A stretch of 64,000 nt of DNA from Pseudomonadales bacterium (GTDB taxonomy: Bacteria; Pseudomonadota; Gammaproteobacteria; Pseudomonadales; Ketobacteraceae), in contig PAPM01000024.1 in assembly GCA_002708905.1 (NCBI GenBank), forward strand, positions 224,374 through 288,373, in the 5' to 3' direction. The notes under the pieces are model-generated. The model was given only the letters and a program-made list of their open reading frames with translations. It had not been told where the DNA came from and ran no database searches. Numbering within the stretch: the first letter of the stretch is position 1; every line of letters begins with the position of its first letter. Below, one piece after another: positions 1 through 9,075 of the stretch. A program made the translations under genes and the position numbers.

Positions 1-228
1 GAGCTTGAAGAGGGCTTTTACGGATTAAAGCCGTCGGGTAAGGACTCCACCAGTGATAACGGTTTCGGGTTCTATGCCGGTGGCGGTTGTGCAATCGTGA
101 TGAGTCCTAATATGACGCTCGAGGCTCAAGTGATTTTCAAACGGCGGCCTGACTTTCTGGATGGCAGCTCAAGACCATTTGATGTGGATACGACAACGAT
201 CAGCATCGGCACTCGTTATTCTTTCTAA
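1..228 (+). CDS. Outer-membrane beta-barrel protein, C-terminal part (partial)
   Basis: The reading frame is open from base 1 and stops at TAA 226-228, giving the last 75 residues of a protein that begins outside the window. The fragment shows alternating polar and hydrophobic strands rich in glycine and ends in the strand SIGTRYSF. A terminal aromatic phenylalanine is the usual C-terminal signature of outer-membrane beta-barrels recognised by the BAM complex. The family cannot be fixed from this piece; an OmpW/OmpA-like or small porin-type barrel is likely. A bidirectional terminator follows at once. Confidence 0.6.
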   Translation, partial: ELEEGFYGLKPSGKDSTSDNGFGFYAGGGCAIVMSPNMTLEAQVIFKRRPDFLDGSSRPFDVDTTTISIGTRYSF

Positions 229-250
229 TCCTGAATAATCAGACGCAATA

Positions 251-280
251 AAAAAGCCCCGCATTTGCGGGGCTTTTTTA
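251..280. terminator. Bidirectional intrinsic terminator between the barrel gene and acnB
   Basis: A perfect 7-bp GC stem (256-262 with 267-273, GCCCCGC/GCGGGGC) with the loop ATTT is flanked by an A-run on the left and a T-run on the right. It can therefore terminate the barrel gene on the plus strand and acnB on the minus strand. Confidence 0.9.
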
Positions 281-290
281 TTTTCAGAGC

Positions 291-2894
291 TTAAGCGTCT
301 TGCGCAACCGGGATTTTTACCTTGTCGGCAACATCCTGGTACTCGGCCATTTTGTCAAAGTTCAGGTAACGGTAGATGTCGGCAGCCATGCTGTCGATGT
401 CTTTCGCGTAGGACATGTACTCTTCTGCAGTGGGCAGTTTGCCCAGTACCGCAGCAACCGAGGCCAGTTCCGCAGATCCCAGGTAGACATTGGCACCTTG
501 ACCCAGGCGGTTGGGGAAGTTACGGGTAGAAGTGGAAACTACAGTGGTATTAGGTGCTACGCGTGCCTGGTTACCCATACACAAAGAACAGCCGGGCATT
601 TCAGTGCGGGCACCGGCACGGCCATAAATGTTGTAGTAGCCTTCTTCCATCAACTGGTGCTCATCCATCTTGGTGGGCGGAGCCAACCAGAGACGGGTGC
701 TGAGGGAGCCCCCAGGCACTTTATCCAGCAACTTGCCGGCAGCCCGGAAGTGACCGATGTTGGTCATACAGGAACCGATAAATACTTCGTCGATCTTGTC
801 GCCGGCAACGTCAGACAGTGTTTTGGCATCGTCTGGATCGTTGGGGCAGCACAGGATAGGCTCTGCGATCTCATCCATGTTGATTTCGATGACTTCGCAA
901 TACTCCGCATCTGCATCAGCGCGCATCAGGCTTGGGTTAGCCAGCCATTCTTCCATGGCAGTGATGCGACGCTCCAGAGTACGTGCAGCACCGTAGCCAT
1001 TGGCAATCATCCACTTCAACAGGGTGATATTGGATTTCAGGTACTCTGCAACAGAATCTTCTGACAGGGTGATAGTACAACCCGCTGCGGAACGCTCGGC
1101 AGAGGCGTCAGACAGTTCGAAAGCCTGTTCTACGGTCAGGTCTTCCAAACCTTCGATTTCCAATACTCGGCCGGAGAAGATGTTCTTCTTGCCTTTCTTC
1201 TCCACGGTCAGCAGACCGGCTTTGATCGCGTACAGCGGGATGGCGTGTACCAGGTCACGCAGGGTGATACCGGGTTGACGGGTACCGGTGAAACGTACCA
1301 GCACGGATTCAGGCATATCCAGCGGCATAACGCCGGTAGCCGCCGCAAATGCCACCAGACCGGAACCCGCTGGGAACGAGATACCGATTGGGAAACGGGT
1401 GTGGGAGTCACCGCCGGTACCGACGGTATCGGGCAACAACATACGGTTCAGCCAGCTGTGGATGATGCCGTCTCCAGGACGCAGTGATACACCGCCGCGG
1501 TTCATGATGAAGTCCGGCAGGGTGTGCTGCATTTCCACGTCGACAGGCTTGGGGTAAGCCGCAGTGTGACAGAAGGATTGCATGGTCAGGTCAGCTGAGA
1601 AGCCCAGACAAGCGAGGTCTTTCAGTTCGTCGCGGGTCATGGGGCCGGTAGTGTCTTGTGAACCCACAGTGGTCATTCTGGGCTCACAGTATTGACCCGG
1701 ACGCACGCCTTCAACGCCACAGGCTTTACCGACCATTTTCTGGGCCAGGGTAAAGCCTTTGGTGGACTCAGCCACAGAAACAGGTGAACGGAATAGATCA
1801 GAGGCACCCAGGCCCAATGCTTCGCGGGCACGGTTGGTCAGGCCTCGACCGATAATCAAATTGATGCGGCCACCGGCGCGTACTTCGTCGATCAATACGT
1901 CGGATTTCAATTCGAACTCAGAAACAACTTCGTCAGAACCGTGCTTCTTGATCTTGCCTTCATAGGGGAAGATATCAACCACGTCGCCCATGTTGAGGTT
2001 GGATACGTCCGCTTCGAAGGGCAGGGCGCCAGCATCTTCCATTGTGTTGAAGAAGATGGGGGCGATTTTGCTGCCGATACAAATGCCGCCCTGGCGCTTG
2101 TTGGGCACGTAAGGGATGTCGTCGCCGGTAAACCACAGCACCGAGTTGGTGGCTGACTTACGGGATGAACCGGTACCCACTACGTCACCAACATAGGCAA
2201 CGGTATGACCCTTCGCTTTCAGCTCTTGGATCTGGCTGATTGGGCCAATCTCACCGGGCTTTTCCGGTTTGATGCCTTCGCGCTCATTTTTCAGCATGGC
2301 ATTGGCGTGCAGGGGGATATCCGGGCGGGACCAGGCATCCTGAGCAGGGGACAGGTCATCGGTATTGGTTTCGCCGGTTACCTTGAAAACGGTAATGGTC
2401 ATTTTTTGCGGCAGTTCAGGCTTGCTGGTGAACCACTCGCCGTCAGCCCAGGATTGCAGTACTTTTTTGGCGTTCTCGCTGTTCTTGGATTTTTCCACCA
2501 CGTCGTGGAAGGCGTCAAACACCAGCAGCGTTTTGGACAGGCCTGCAACAGCCAGATCACCCACTTCTGCGTCGTCCAGCAGATCGATCATAGGCTGAAC
2601 GTTGTAACCACCCAGCATGGTTCCAAGCAGCTCAGTGGCTTTACGCTTGTCAACCAATGGGGAGGCAGCTTCACCTTTAGCGACCGCGGCCAGGAATCCG
2701 GCCTTCACATAGGCAGCTTGGTCAACACCGGCAGGAATACGATAGGTCAGCAGCTCAACCAGGAACTCCTCTTCACCGGCTGGTGGGTTTTTGAGCAACT
2801 CCACCAGGTCGGCAACCTGTTGTTCGTCCAAGGGCTTGGGTGGGATGCCTTGGGCGGCACGTTCTTCTACATGTTTGCGATATGCTTCGAGCAC
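291..2894 (-). CDS. acnB: Aconitate hydratase B / 2-methylisocitrate dehydratase
   Basis: AcnB is the main TCA-cycle aconitase, interconverting citrate and isocitrate through cis-aconitate with a [4Fe-4S] cluster in the cytosol. The 867-residue length matches the family (E. coli 865), and the N-terminus [16 protein letters not shown] is almost identical to that of E. coli AcnB. The AcnB order is visible: HEAT-like N-terminal domain, swivel domain, then the catalytic domains. The iron-sulfur ligands are the cysteine in CMTNIGH and the pair in GCSLCMGNQ near the C-terminus. The start codon is GTG at 2892-2894, preceded on the minus strand by AGAGAGG. The gene stands alone, with its own promoter and a shared bidirectional terminator. 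Some AcnB enzymes also act on 2-methylisocitrate; this cannot be judged here. Confidence 0.97.
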   Translation of the reverse strand: MLEAYRKHVEERAAQGIPPKPLDEQQVADLVELLKNPPAGEEEFLVELLTYRIPAGVDQAAYVKAGFLAAVAKGEAASPLVDKRKATELLGTMLGGYNVQPMIDLLDDAEVGDLAVAGLSKTLLVFDAFHDVVEKSKNSENAKKVLQSWADGEWFTSKPELPQKMTITVFKVTGETNTDDLSPAQDAWSRPDIPLHANAMLKNEREGIKPEKPGEIGPISQIQELKAKGHTVAYVGDVVGTGSSRKSATNSVLWFTGDDIPYVPNKRQGGICIGSKIAPIFFNTMEDAGALPFEADVSNLNMGDVVDIFPYEGKIKKHGSDEVVSEFELKSDVLIDEVRAGGRINLIIGRGLTNRAREALGLGASDLFRSPVSVAESTKGFTLAQKMVGKACGVEGVRPGQYCEPRMTTVGSQDTTGPMTRDELKDLACLGFSADLTMQSFCHTAAYPKPVDVEMQHTLPDFIMNRGGVSLRPGDGIIHSWLNRMLLPDTVGTGGDSHTRFPIGISFPAGSGLVAFAAATGVMPLDMPESVLVRFTGTRQPGITLRDLVHAIPLYAIKAGLLTVEKKGKKNIFSGRVLEIEGLEDLTVEQAFELSDASAERSAAGCTITLSEDSVAEYLKSNITLLKWMIANGYGAARTLERRITAMEEWLANPSLMRADADAEYCEVIEINMDEIAEPILCCPNDPDDAKTLSDVAGDKIDEVFIGSCMTNIGHFRAAGKLLDKVPGGSLSTRLWLAPPTKMDEHQLMEEGYYNIYGRAGARTEMPGCSLCMGNQARVAPNTTVVSTSTRNFPNRLGQGANVYLGSAELASVAAVLGKLPTAEEYMSYAKDIDSMAADIYRYLNFDKMAEYQDVADKVKIPVAQDA

Positions 2895-3002
2895 GGTATG
2901 ACCTCTCTACAGTGTGACTTCGATTGCGGTGGGCCGGTTTTGCCAGCCAGCGGATGCCCCCTATGTAAGGTGGGCGAGCGATCTCGAAAAATTAGCGCGC
3001 GG

Positions 3003-3031
3003 ATTATACCAAACTTCGAATCAGTTTACAG
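3003..3031 (-). promoter_or_regulatory. Predicted sigma-70 promoter for acnB
   Basis: On the minus strand a perfect TATAAT (-10) occupies 3003-3008. Seventeen bases upstream, at 3026-3031, lies CTGTAA, a poor -35 match (3 of 6). The weak -35 suggests help from an activator or low basal strength. Transcription would begin roughly 100 bases before the acnB GTG start. Confidence 0.5.
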
Positions 3032-3120
3032 CAGCCTGATCCGCGGGTACCCATTCAGGGCATTTATGTAAGTTATTGATTTTTTGAATGTTGAGAGTTG
3101 GGCGGCTGGTGACTCCTGAG

Positions 3121-4038
3121 TCAATTGTAGGGCCTGGGCTCATTGTTGGGCCGCCGCTTGAAACGTTTGTATTCCCATTGGTACTGTTTCGGGTCCCGCA
3201 GAATGATCCGCTCGACGCATCGGTTCATGGCGGCTGCAGAGACTTCGATGTCTTCGCTGTAGAAGTCATCTTCCACCGGTTCAAAGAACACGTGAAAGGT
3301 TTTGCCATCGGGGTTGCGCTGGCAACCGAAGCCGATTGCCACTGATCCTGTGTCATTGGTCAGCTTGCTCACCAGGCGTGGAGTCAGCGCCGGCACGCCG
3401 AAAAAGGGTGCCCATACACCGCTTTTCACCGTCGGTTCCTGATCGGGGAGTACACCGGTTGCTTTGCCCTGTGGTAACGCTTTGAACAGGGCTATAACGC
3501 CTCGCTTATCAGCCGCCACCATCTTGGTGTTTTGGGAGCGGGCGCGATAAATCAGCTGGTCCAGCGCTGGGGATTCGGCAGGCTTATACATCGCAAGCAG
3601 ATCACATTTTTCCGCCATGTAATAGTTGCTCAATTCCCAGTTGCCAAAATGAGGAACGATAAAGACCACACCCTTATTCTTTGCCAGGGCGTCATCCAGG
3701 ATGCTCTCATTATCAGCGTAGGTGATCAGGTTTAACAGCTTGCCGGATGGTTGGCTCCAGGCAGCGGCTATCTCAAAGGCGGTCCGCGTAGTCTCGCAAA
3801 TGGATTGTCTGGCAAGCTTTAAGCGTTCTACAGGGTCCATTGCGGGGAAGCACATTTCCAGGTTGATTAATGTCACCTTTCTGGCGCCGGGAGCCAGATA
3901 CCAGACTGCATGCCCCAGCCACTCACCCATCTTTCCCAGTACCCAGAGTGGGAGTTTGCCGAAGATGCCAATCAACGCGACGAGTAACTTGCCACCTATG
4001 TCGCTGTTATTGGGTTTGGTTTCAGACTGCTTGCTCAC
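3121..4038 (-). CDS. Lysophospholipid / lipid A acyltransferase (LpxL/HtrB family)
   Basis: The 305-residue protein belongs to the LpxL/LpxM/HtrB family, inner-membrane enzymes that move an acyl chain from acyl-ACP to a Kdo-lipid A precursor. The HX4E catalytic motif is present as H130-FGNW-E135 in the context VPHFGNWE. Further on, DQEPTVKSGVWAPFFG is typical of the family. A hydrophobic N-terminal segment at about residues 18-48 would anchor it. Whether it is primary (LpxL) or secondary (LpxM), or acts on another lipid such as ornithine lipid, cannot be told from sequence alone. It is divergent from miaE, and lpxH, a lipid A gene, lies 740 bases away. Confidence 0.85.
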   Translation of the reverse strand: MSKQSETKPNNSDIGGKLLVALIGIFGKLPLWVLGKMGEWLGHAVWYLAPGARKVTLINLEMCFPAMDPVERLKLARQSICETTRTAFEIAAAWSQPSGKLLNLITYADNESILDDALAKNKGVVFIVPHFGNWELSNYYMAEKCDLLAMYKPAESPALDQLIYRARSQNTKMVAADKRGVIALFKALPQGKATGVLPDQEPTVKSGVWAPFFGVPALTPRLVSKLTNDTGSVAIGFGCQRNPDGKTFHVFFEPVEDDFYSEDIEVSAAAMNRCVERIILRDPKQYQWEYKRFKRRPNNEPRPYN

Positions 4039-4111
4039 CTAATTAAGATATTCCAATCACATTGAAGGGACATAGAATAGGATAAAAATCGATTTCGCAC
4101 TATGGTGTACG

Positions 4112-4117
4112 TATAAT
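4112..4117 (+). promoter_or_regulatory. Predicted -10 element for miaE
   Basis: A perfect TATAAT lies 32 bases before the miaE ATG in the 111-base divergent gap. No convincing TTGACA is seen at 16-18 bases upstream (closest TCGATT, 3 of 6), so only the -10 is called. Confidence 0.45.
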
Positions 4118-4149
4118 CCAGCTACTTTCGGCATCTGAGACACGGCAAT

Positions 4150-4773
4150 ATGGTAGAAATGAGTGAAGTAAGATCCTTTCTTGGTTGTGGGACGCCTTCC
4201 CAATGGATTGACGCAGCACTGGTGAACCTGCCGACTTTGTTGATCGATCATGCCCACTGTGAAAAAAAGGCGGCGTCAACTGCCCTCAACCTGCTGTTTC
4301 GATACGTAGACCGGCGCAATCTTTTGTCCAAACTCTCCCAGTTGGCGCGGGAAGAGCTGCTCCACTTTGAGCAGGTGGTGGAGTTGATGGAGAGCCATGG
4401 GATTCGTTATGACCATATGACTCCGGCGCGCTACGCCATGGGCTTGCGCAAGCATATCCGTCATACCGAGCCTGAAAAGTTGGTGGATACCTTAATTATT
4501 GGAGCGTTTATCGAAGCGCGGTCCTGCGAGCGATTTGAGGCTTTGGCCCCCCGTCTACTGGAAAATCCGGAAACCCAGCATATTGGGAAGTACTATCAGT
4601 TCTTGCTGAAGTCAGAAAGCCGGCACTTTGAGGATTACCTCACGCTTGCCCGGGAATATTCCCCTGAGCCCATTGATAATCGCGTGAACACCTTTCGGGA
4701 AATCGAACGCGAACTCATTGAGTCTGAAGATCATGAATTTAGATTCCACAGTGGTATACCGGCAAAGAATTAA
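4150..4773 (+). CDS. miaE: tRNA-(ms2io6A37) hydroxylase MiaE
   Basis: MiaE is a non-haem di-iron oxygenase that hydroxylates the isopentenyl group of 2-methylthio-N6-isopentenyladenosine at tRNA position 37. The 207 residues carry the family iron-ligand blocks in order: DHAHCEKKAAS, REELLHFEQV, FIEARSCERF and ESRHFEDY. The length is normal for the short (about 200 aa) Pseudomonas-type protein. ATG 4150 is used, with a second in-frame ATG at 4159 as an alternative start. The stop is only 6 bases from the converging lpxH stop, and no terminator is visible between them. Confidence 0.93.
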   Translation: MVEMSEVRSFLGCGTPSQWIDAALVNLPTLLIDHAHCEKKAASTALNLLFRYVDRRNLLSKLSQLAREELLHFEQVVELMESHGIRYDHMTPARYAMGLRKHIRHTEPEKLVDTLIIGAFIEARSCERFEALAPRLLENPETQHIGKYYQFLLKSESRHFEDYLTLAREYSPEPIDNRVNTFREIERELIESEDHEFRFHSGIPAKN

Positions 4774-4779
4774 TTGCCC

Positions 4780-5508
4780 CTAGCCGGGAAACTCAAAACT
4801 GCGAAGCTCCAGCTCTGCCTCATCGGCAATAAGGTACCAGCCCTGGCGGTGCCAGTCTCCCAGGACGATGCGCTCATAATTGCTCTTATCAATGTTGATC
4901 TGATGCCGGTCTGGTCGGTGGGTGTGACCGTGAATGAACAGGGGAACCCGGTGTTCCCGGAAAACATTCAAAACCTCATCCTGGTTCACATCCAGAATCT
5001 CATAGGTTTTGTCTTTGGCGTCTTCCTGGCTTTGGTTGCGCGCTTGTTTGCCGAAAGCAATTCTCTCATCCAGGGGTTTCGAGAGGAACTCCTTTTGCCA
5101 GGCCGGATTGCGCACCATCTTTCGGAAATCCATATAGAGCTTGTCATCGGTGCAGAGCGAGTCGCCATGCATCAGCAGGCATTGCCTGCCGGCCAACTCC
5201 ACAAAGTAGGGCTCGTCTATTAATTTAGCACCACATTTTTCAGCAAACTGCTCCCCCAACAAAAAATCCCGGTTGCCGCGCATGATGAATACGCTACAAC
5301 CCGCGTCGCCAAACTGCTGGAGTCGAGCGGCAACCTGTTGCGCGGTCGGTGTCAGGGCGTCGTCACCCAGCCAGATTTCAAAAAAATCACCGAGGATAAA
5401 CAAGCGTTCAACGGCGCCTTGAAATTGATCCAGTAGATAGAAGAACGCCCGGGTAATGTCCGGGCGTTGATCTTCCAGATGTAAATCCGAGATCAGTAAT
5501 GTACGCAT
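4780..5508 (-). CDS. lpxH: UDP-2,3-diacylglucosamine diphosphatase
   Basis: LpxH hydrolyses UDP-2,3-diacylglucosamine to lipid X and UMP, step four of the Raetz lipid A pathway, at the inner face of the inner membrane. The 242-residue protein shows the calcineurin-like metallophosphatase blocks SDLHL, GDFFEIW, GNRDF, LMHGDSL and HGHTHRP, which supply the Mn ligands. The length is standard. It lies 2 bases downstream of ppiB in the same direction and is probably cotranscribed with it, as in Pseudomonas. Confidence 0.96.
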   Translation of the reverse strand: MRTLLISDLHLEDQRPDITRAFFYLLDQFQGAVERLFILGDFFEIWLGDDALTPTAQQVAARLQQFGDAGCSVFIMRGNRDFLLGEQFAEKCGAKLIDEPYFVELAGRQCLLMHGDSLCTDDKLYMDFRKMVRNPAWQKEFLSKPLDERIAFGKQARNQSQEDAKDKTYEILDVNQDEVLNVFREHRVPLFIHGHTHRPDRHQINIDKSNYERIVLGDWHRQGWYLIADEAELELRSFEFPG

Positions 5509-5510
5509 TG

Positions 5511-6020
5511 TTACTCGGATACTACTTCAGCGGTTTCTATAATTACCGGTTCCATGGGAACGTCCTGATGGAAGCCGTGACGCCCGGTTTTTACGCCTTT
5601 GATTTGGTTAACAACGTCCATGCCGTCAACTACTTTGCCAAATACGGCATAACCCCAACCCTGTACGCTTTCGCCGGAGAAATTCAGGAAGTCGTTATCT
5701 TTGATGTTGATAAAAAACTGGGCGGAAGCGGAATGGGGATCCTGGGTGCGGGCCATGGCGATGGTGCCCGCATCATTCTTCAGGCCATTGTTGGCTTCGT
5801 TTTTGATTGGGTCTTTAGTGCTTTTCTGCTGCATATCTTTATCGAAACCGCCGCCCTGGATCATGAAGCCATCAATTACCCGGTGGAAGATGGTTCCGTT
5901 ATAGTGACCATCGTTAACATAGCTCACGAAGTTCTCTACGGTGACAGGGGCTTTTTCTTTGTTCAATTCAAGTTTGATGTCGCCCATGCTGGTGTGAAGA
6001 ATAACTAAAATTGCTTCCAT
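5511..6020 (-). CDS. ppiB: Cytoplasmic peptidyl-prolyl cis-trans isomerase B (cyclophilin)
   Basis: The 169-residue single-domain cyclophilin isomerises X-Pro bonds. Signature segments are [14 protein letters not shown] (active-site arginine and phenylalanine), ASAQFFIN and [15 protein letters not shown]. There is no signal peptide, so it is cytoplasmic. The N-terminus [17 protein letters not shown] is a few residues longer than E. coli PpiB, but ATG 6018-6020 has an AGGAA ribosome site six bases upstream and is kept. The lpxH start codon follows the ppiB stop by 2 bases. Confidence 0.95.
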   Translation of the reverse strand: MEAILVILHTSMGDIKLELNKEKAPVTVENFVSYVNDGHYNGTIFHRVIDGFMIQGGGFDKDMQQKSTKDPIKNEANNGLKNDAGTIAMARTQDPHSASAQFFINIKDNDFLNFSGESVQGWGYAVFGKVVDGMDVVNQIKGVKTGRHGFHQDVPMEPVIIETAEVVSE

Positions 6021-6063
6021 TGTTTTTTCCTGTCTTTAGCGTATGTTTTGGTGAGAATCCTGT

Positions 6064-6918
6064 TTATTGGTGCAGGTCCTGTGCAGCGATGAGGGTGTTT
6101 TCTAATAGTGTCGCAACCGTCAGGGGTCCGACTCCGCCTGGCACCGGGGTAATCCAGCCCGCTCGTTCAGCGGCAGGTTTAAATTCCACGTCGCCCCTCA
6201 GCTTACCATCTTCACAGCGATTAATGCCCACATCAATCACAATTGCGCCTTCTTTAACCCACGTGCCCGGGATGAATTCCGGTTTGCCAACGGCCACCAC
6301 CAGCAAATCAGCACGTGCTACATGTGATTGTAAGTTTCTGGTGAATCGGTGACAGGTCGTTACCGTGCAACCGGCCAATAAGAGTTCCAGGGTCATCGGG
6401 CGCCCGACTATATTGGATGCACCCACAATGACAGCTTCCAATCCGTGCAATGGCACCTTGGTCGACTCAATCAGTTTCATAATGCCTTTGGGTGTGCAGG
6501 GGCGCAGGAGAGGCATGCGTTGCACCAAACGACCCATGTTATAGGGGTGAAAGCCATCAACATCTTTATCGGGACGAATGGTGTTGATAACTTCCTTGTC
6601 ATCAAGGTGGTCCGGTAGGGGGAGTTGTACCAGTATGCCGTCGATCTGCGGATCGTTATTCAGTGACTCCACCAACTCATTGAGTTCCTGTTGGCTTGTG
6701 CTTGCGGGTAAATCAAACGACCGCGAAACGAATCCCACCTCTTCGCAGGACTGCCGCTTCTTGTTGACGTAAACGGCGGATGCCGCGTCGTTGCCAACCA
6801 GAATCACTGCCAACCCGGGTGCGCGCTTCCCTTCATTCAATCGCTGTGCAACAGCGCTTTTAATGTCAGCTCTGAGGCTGGCAGCAATGGCAGTGCCATC
6901 AATGATGTTTGCAGTCAT
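6064..6918 (-). CDS. folD: Bifunctional methylenetetrahydrofolate dehydrogenase / cyclohydrolase
   Basis: FolD interconverts 5,10-methylene-, 5,10-methenyl- and 10-formyl-tetrahydrofolate with NADP, feeding purine and formyl-Met synthesis. The 284-residue length is typical. The catalytic-lysine region [13 protein letters not shown], the block [13 protein letters not shown], the NADP-binding [12 protein letters not shown] and the C-terminal [13 protein letters not shown] are all clear. In Pseudomonas glnS and cysS lie between ppiB and folD; here only 43 bases separate the two. The gene is divergent from the tRNA cluster. Confidence 0.97.
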   Translation of the reverse strand: MTANIIDGTAIAASLRADIKSAVAQRLNEGKRAPGLAVILVGNDAASAVYVNKKRQSCEEVGFVSRSFDLPASTSQQELNELVESLNNDPQIDGILVQLPLPDHLDDKEVINTIRPDKDVDGFHPYNMGRLVQRMPLLRPCTPKGIMKLIESTKVPLHGLEAVIVGASNIVGRPMTLELLLAGCTVTTCHRFTRNLQSHVARADLLVVAVGKPEFIPGTWVKEGAIVIDVGINRCEDGKLRGDVEFKPAAERAGWITPVPGGVGPLTVATLLENTLIAAQDLHQ

Positions 6919-7056
6919 AGGTCAGGTTCAGGATCCAGGCAAATTTCAACGTGAGAAACGGGGCTCAATTTCAGGCGCGGTATTGTCTCATTATACCCCT
7001 CATCGGGTAAAGATCTGGCATCAACAGGTTGATCTCATTGAATATTATGAAAGTGT

Positions 7057-7085
7057 TTGACGCGCAGCTAAGGGATGTATATCAT
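7057..7085 (+). promoter_or_regulatory. Sigma-70 promoter of the tRNA-Pro/Arg/His cluster
   Basis: TTGACG (7057-7062) and TATCAT (7080-7085) are separated by exactly 17 bases. A GC-rich discriminator (GCGGCCC) follows the -10, as is usual for stringently controlled stable-RNA promoters. tRNA-Pro begins 31 bases downstream. Confidence 0.75.
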
Positions 7086-7115
7086 GCGGCCCTCTTCACC
7101 GAAGCGGTGTTAGAA

Positions 7116-7192
7116 CGGGGCATAGCGCAGTCTGGTAGCGCGCCTGCTTTGGGAGCAGGATGTCGGGGGTTCGAATCCCTCTGCCCCGACCA
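7116..7192 (+). tRNA. tRNA-Pro (anticodon TGG)
   Basis: A full cloverleaf of 77 bases is present, with acceptor arm CGGGGCA/TGCCCCG, discriminator A and an encoded CCA end. The anticodon loop TTTGGGA carries TGG. The T arm has GGTTCGAATCC. It is first of three tandem tRNAs. Confidence 0.97.
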
Positions 7193-7237
7193 GAATGATC
7201 AAGAAAATCAGATGATTAGCAGTGTGCTCGAGGTAAT

Positions 7238-7314
7238 GCGCTCGTAGCTCAACCGGATAGAGCATCGGCCTTCTAAGCCGGCGGTTGCAGGTTCGAGTCC
7301 TGCCGGGCGCGCCA
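7238..7314 (+). tRNA. tRNA-Arg (anticodon TCT)
   Basis: The 77-base cloverleaf has acceptor arm GCGCTCG/CGGGCGC (one G-T pair), anticodon loop CTTCTAA (TCT), T loop GTTCGAGTC and an encoded CCA. It closely resembles E. coli tRNA-Arg(UCU). It is probably processed from the same transcript as the flanking tRNAs. Confidence 0.96.
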
Positions 7315-7371
7315 GCCTCTTCATCTGAAAGATCAAAACCGGTAAAGTAACCGGGTTTACAGCGGTTTGCT

Positions 7372-7448
7372 GGTGGGCGTAGCTCAGTTGGTAGAGCCCC
7401 GGATTGTGATTCCGGTCGTCGTGGGTTCAAGTCCCATCGTCCACCCCA
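7372..7448 (+). tRNA. tRNA-His (anticodon GTG)
   Basis: The gene starts with the extra G(-1) characteristic of tRNA-His (GGTGGGCG). The anticodon loop ATTGTGA carries GTG. The T arm is GTGGGTTCAAGTCCCAT and CCA is encoded. It is last of the three tandem tRNAs, 112 bases before tig. Confidence 0.97.
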
Positions 7449-7560
7449 TTATTCCCAGGTGCCGAGACGCGCCGGTGGGGCAAAAATCGAGACCGGTAAT
7501 GTCCTCAGGATATTGCCGGTTTCTTGTTTTAAGAGCACATAACCGAAAGGTGACGTAACT

Positions 7561-8877
7561 ATGCAAGTTTCCGTGGAAACCACCTCTGGACTGGGTCGCA
7601 AATTGACCGTAGGTGTACCAGCTGAAAAAATCGATACAGCGGTAGACGAAAAACTGAAGGATGCAGCCAAGCGTGTTCGTATCGATGGTTTTCGTCCTGG
7701 TAAAGTGCCTCTAAAAGAAGTGCGTCGCCGTTTTGGCAAATCCATTCGCGAAGAAGTCATCGGCGAAGTGGTCAGCAACTCTTTTTATGATGCGGTTACT
7801 AAAGAGTCCCTGAATCCCGCTGGCTATCCCTCAATTGAACGCACTACTGATGAGCCTGGCAAAGATTTGGAATTCGTTGCCACTTTTGAAGTGTATCCAG
7901 AAGTTCAGGTGCAGGGTCTGGAAAAAATCTCAGTAACCCGTCCCGTTGCTGAAATCACTGAGTCCGACATTGACACTATGATCGAGCGTTTGCGTGAGCA
8001 GCGAGCTTCCTTTACCGACGTTGATCGTGCGGCGGAAGAAGGTGATCAGGTTAATATCGACTTTGAGGGCACCAAAGATGGCGTAGCTTTCGATGGTGGC
8101 ACTGCAGCAGGACAGGATCTGGTGTTGGGCTCCGGTCGAATGATCCCAGGGTTTGAAGACGGGATTGTTGGTATGTCAAAAGGGGAAGAGAAGGTAATCG
8201 ATGTCACTTTCCCCGAAGATTACCACTCCGAAGATTTGAAGGGGCAAGCGGTCCAGTTCAAGATTACTGTTAACCAGGTCCAGGGTCGTACTTTGCCTGA
8301 AGTGAATGAAGAGTTTATCAAGAACTTCACTCAGAAAGACGAAACCAGCATGGAAGAGTTCCGTTCCGAAATTCGCAACAATATGGAGCGTGAGCTGAAA
8401 AACGCGGTTAAGAATCGCGTTAAGAAAGAAGTGATGGATGGTGTGCTTGATAACAATGATGTTGAAGTACCCAAGGCCCTGATTGATTCTGAAATCAATC
8501 GCCAGCGCCAGCAAATGATGCAGCAGTTCGGCGGTGGTCAAAACTTCGATATGAACATGTTGCCGGCTGAGTTGTTTGAAGGTCAGGCTACCCGCGCAGT
8601 GAAACTGGCGCTTGTGTTGGGTGAGTTGATTAAAGAGAAAGAAGTCAAAGCGGATGCTGCTCGAGTGCGCAGCACCATCGAGGAAATGGCTCAACCCTAC
8701 GAGAACCCGGAGCAAGTGGTAGCCTGGTACTACGAGAACCAGCAGATGCTGCAACAAGTGGAAGCCATGGTGCTTGAAGACCAGGTGGTTGATCTGATCC
8801 TGGAGCAGGCGACTGTGACTGATCAAGAAATGAGCTATGAAGAAGCGGTCAAGCAGCCTCAAAATGAAGCTGAGTAG
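7561..8877 (+). CDS. tig: Trigger factor (ribosome-associated chaperone and prolyl isomerase)
   Basis: Trigger factor binds ribosomal protein L23 at the peptide exit and shields nascent chains. The 438-residue protein has all three domains. The N-terminal ribosome-binding domain contains the signature GFRPGKVP, the FKBP-type PPIase domain covers about residues 155-240 (GDQVNIDFEGTKDG, GFEDGIVGMSKGE), and the helical C-terminal chaperone arms end in an acidic tail. The length is standard (E. coli 432). It heads the tig-clpP-clpX-lon block and is followed by its own strong terminator. Confidence 0.97.
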   Translation: MQVSVETTSGLGRKLTVGVPAEKIDTAVDEKLKDAAKRVRIDGFRPGKVPLKEVRRRFGKSIREEVIGEVVSNSFYDAVTKESLNPAGYPSIERTTDEPGKDLEFVATFEVYPEVQVQGLEKISVTRPVAEITESDIDTMIERLREQRASFTDVDRAAEEGDQVNIDFEGTKDGVAFDGGTAAGQDLVLGSGRMIPGFEDGIVGMSKGEEKVIDVTFPEDYHSEDLKGQAVQFKITVNQVQGRTLPEVNEEFIKNFTQKDETSMEEFRSEIRNNMERELKNAVKNRVKKEVMDGVLDNNDVEVPKALIDSEINRQRQQMMQQFGGGQNFDMNMLPAELFEGQATRAVKLALVLGELIKEKEVKADAARVRSTIEEMAQPYENPEQVVAWYYENQQMLQQVEAMVLEDQVVDLILEQATVTDQEMSYEEAVKQPQNEAE

Positions 8878-8894
8878 TATTTGACCATAAGTAA

Positions 8895-8925
8895 AAGCGC
8901 GGCCTTGGTGCCGCGCTTTTTTTTT
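8895..8925 (+). terminator. Intrinsic terminator after tig
   Basis: AAGCGCGG (8895-8902) pairs perfectly with CCGCGCTT (8911-8918) across an 8-base loop and runs into nine Ts. It separates tig from clpP transcription. Confidence 0.92.
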
Positions 8926-8982
8926 GCCTAAAGCATGTGATCCTTTTCGTAATGGCGCTATAGTAAATAAGCGAGCCAAGGT

Positions 8983-9010
8983 ATTGAAATTTCTTACAAA
9001 GGCCTCACCT
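8983..9010 (+). promoter_or_regulatory. Possible sigma-32 (heat-shock) promoter for clpP
   Basis: ATTGAAA (8983-8989) resembles the RpoH -35 CTTGAAA. After a 13-base spacer, CCTCACCT (9003-9010) is a partial match to the RpoH -10 CCCCATNT. The position, 66 bases before the clpP ATG, and the known heat-shock control of clpP in gammaproteobacteria support it; the -10 match is imperfect. Confidence 0.45.
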
Positions 9011-9075
9011 AATTAGTGTGCTGGACCATTTGTTACAAGACCACCACCATTGTCTGAAAATGTAAGGATCATGAC

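Noticed and set aside
300..1064. Long open frame on the plus strand opposite acnB (254 codons)
   Set aside because: It lies fully antisense to the certain acnB gene, has no family resemblance and no ribosome site; it is a shadow of acnB codon use.
2205..3071. Open frame of 288 codons on the plus strand over the acnB start
   Set aside because: Antisense to acnB for most of its length and to the acnB promoter for the rest; the composition is not that of a real protein.
6990..7024. Promoter for folD on the minus strand (TATAAT at 6990-6995)
   Set aside because: The -10 is perfect but the only TTGATG-like -35 is 23 bases away, so the pair is not credible; a -10 alone is too weak to list as a feature.
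7116..7448. tRNA cluster as a possible integration site
   Set aside because: No integrase, duplicated tRNA 3' end or foreign-looking DNA lies beside the three tRNAs or beside tRNA-Asp.
8176..8979. Open frame of 267 codons on the minus strand over tig
   Set aside because: Antisense to tig and runs through its terminator; no motif.
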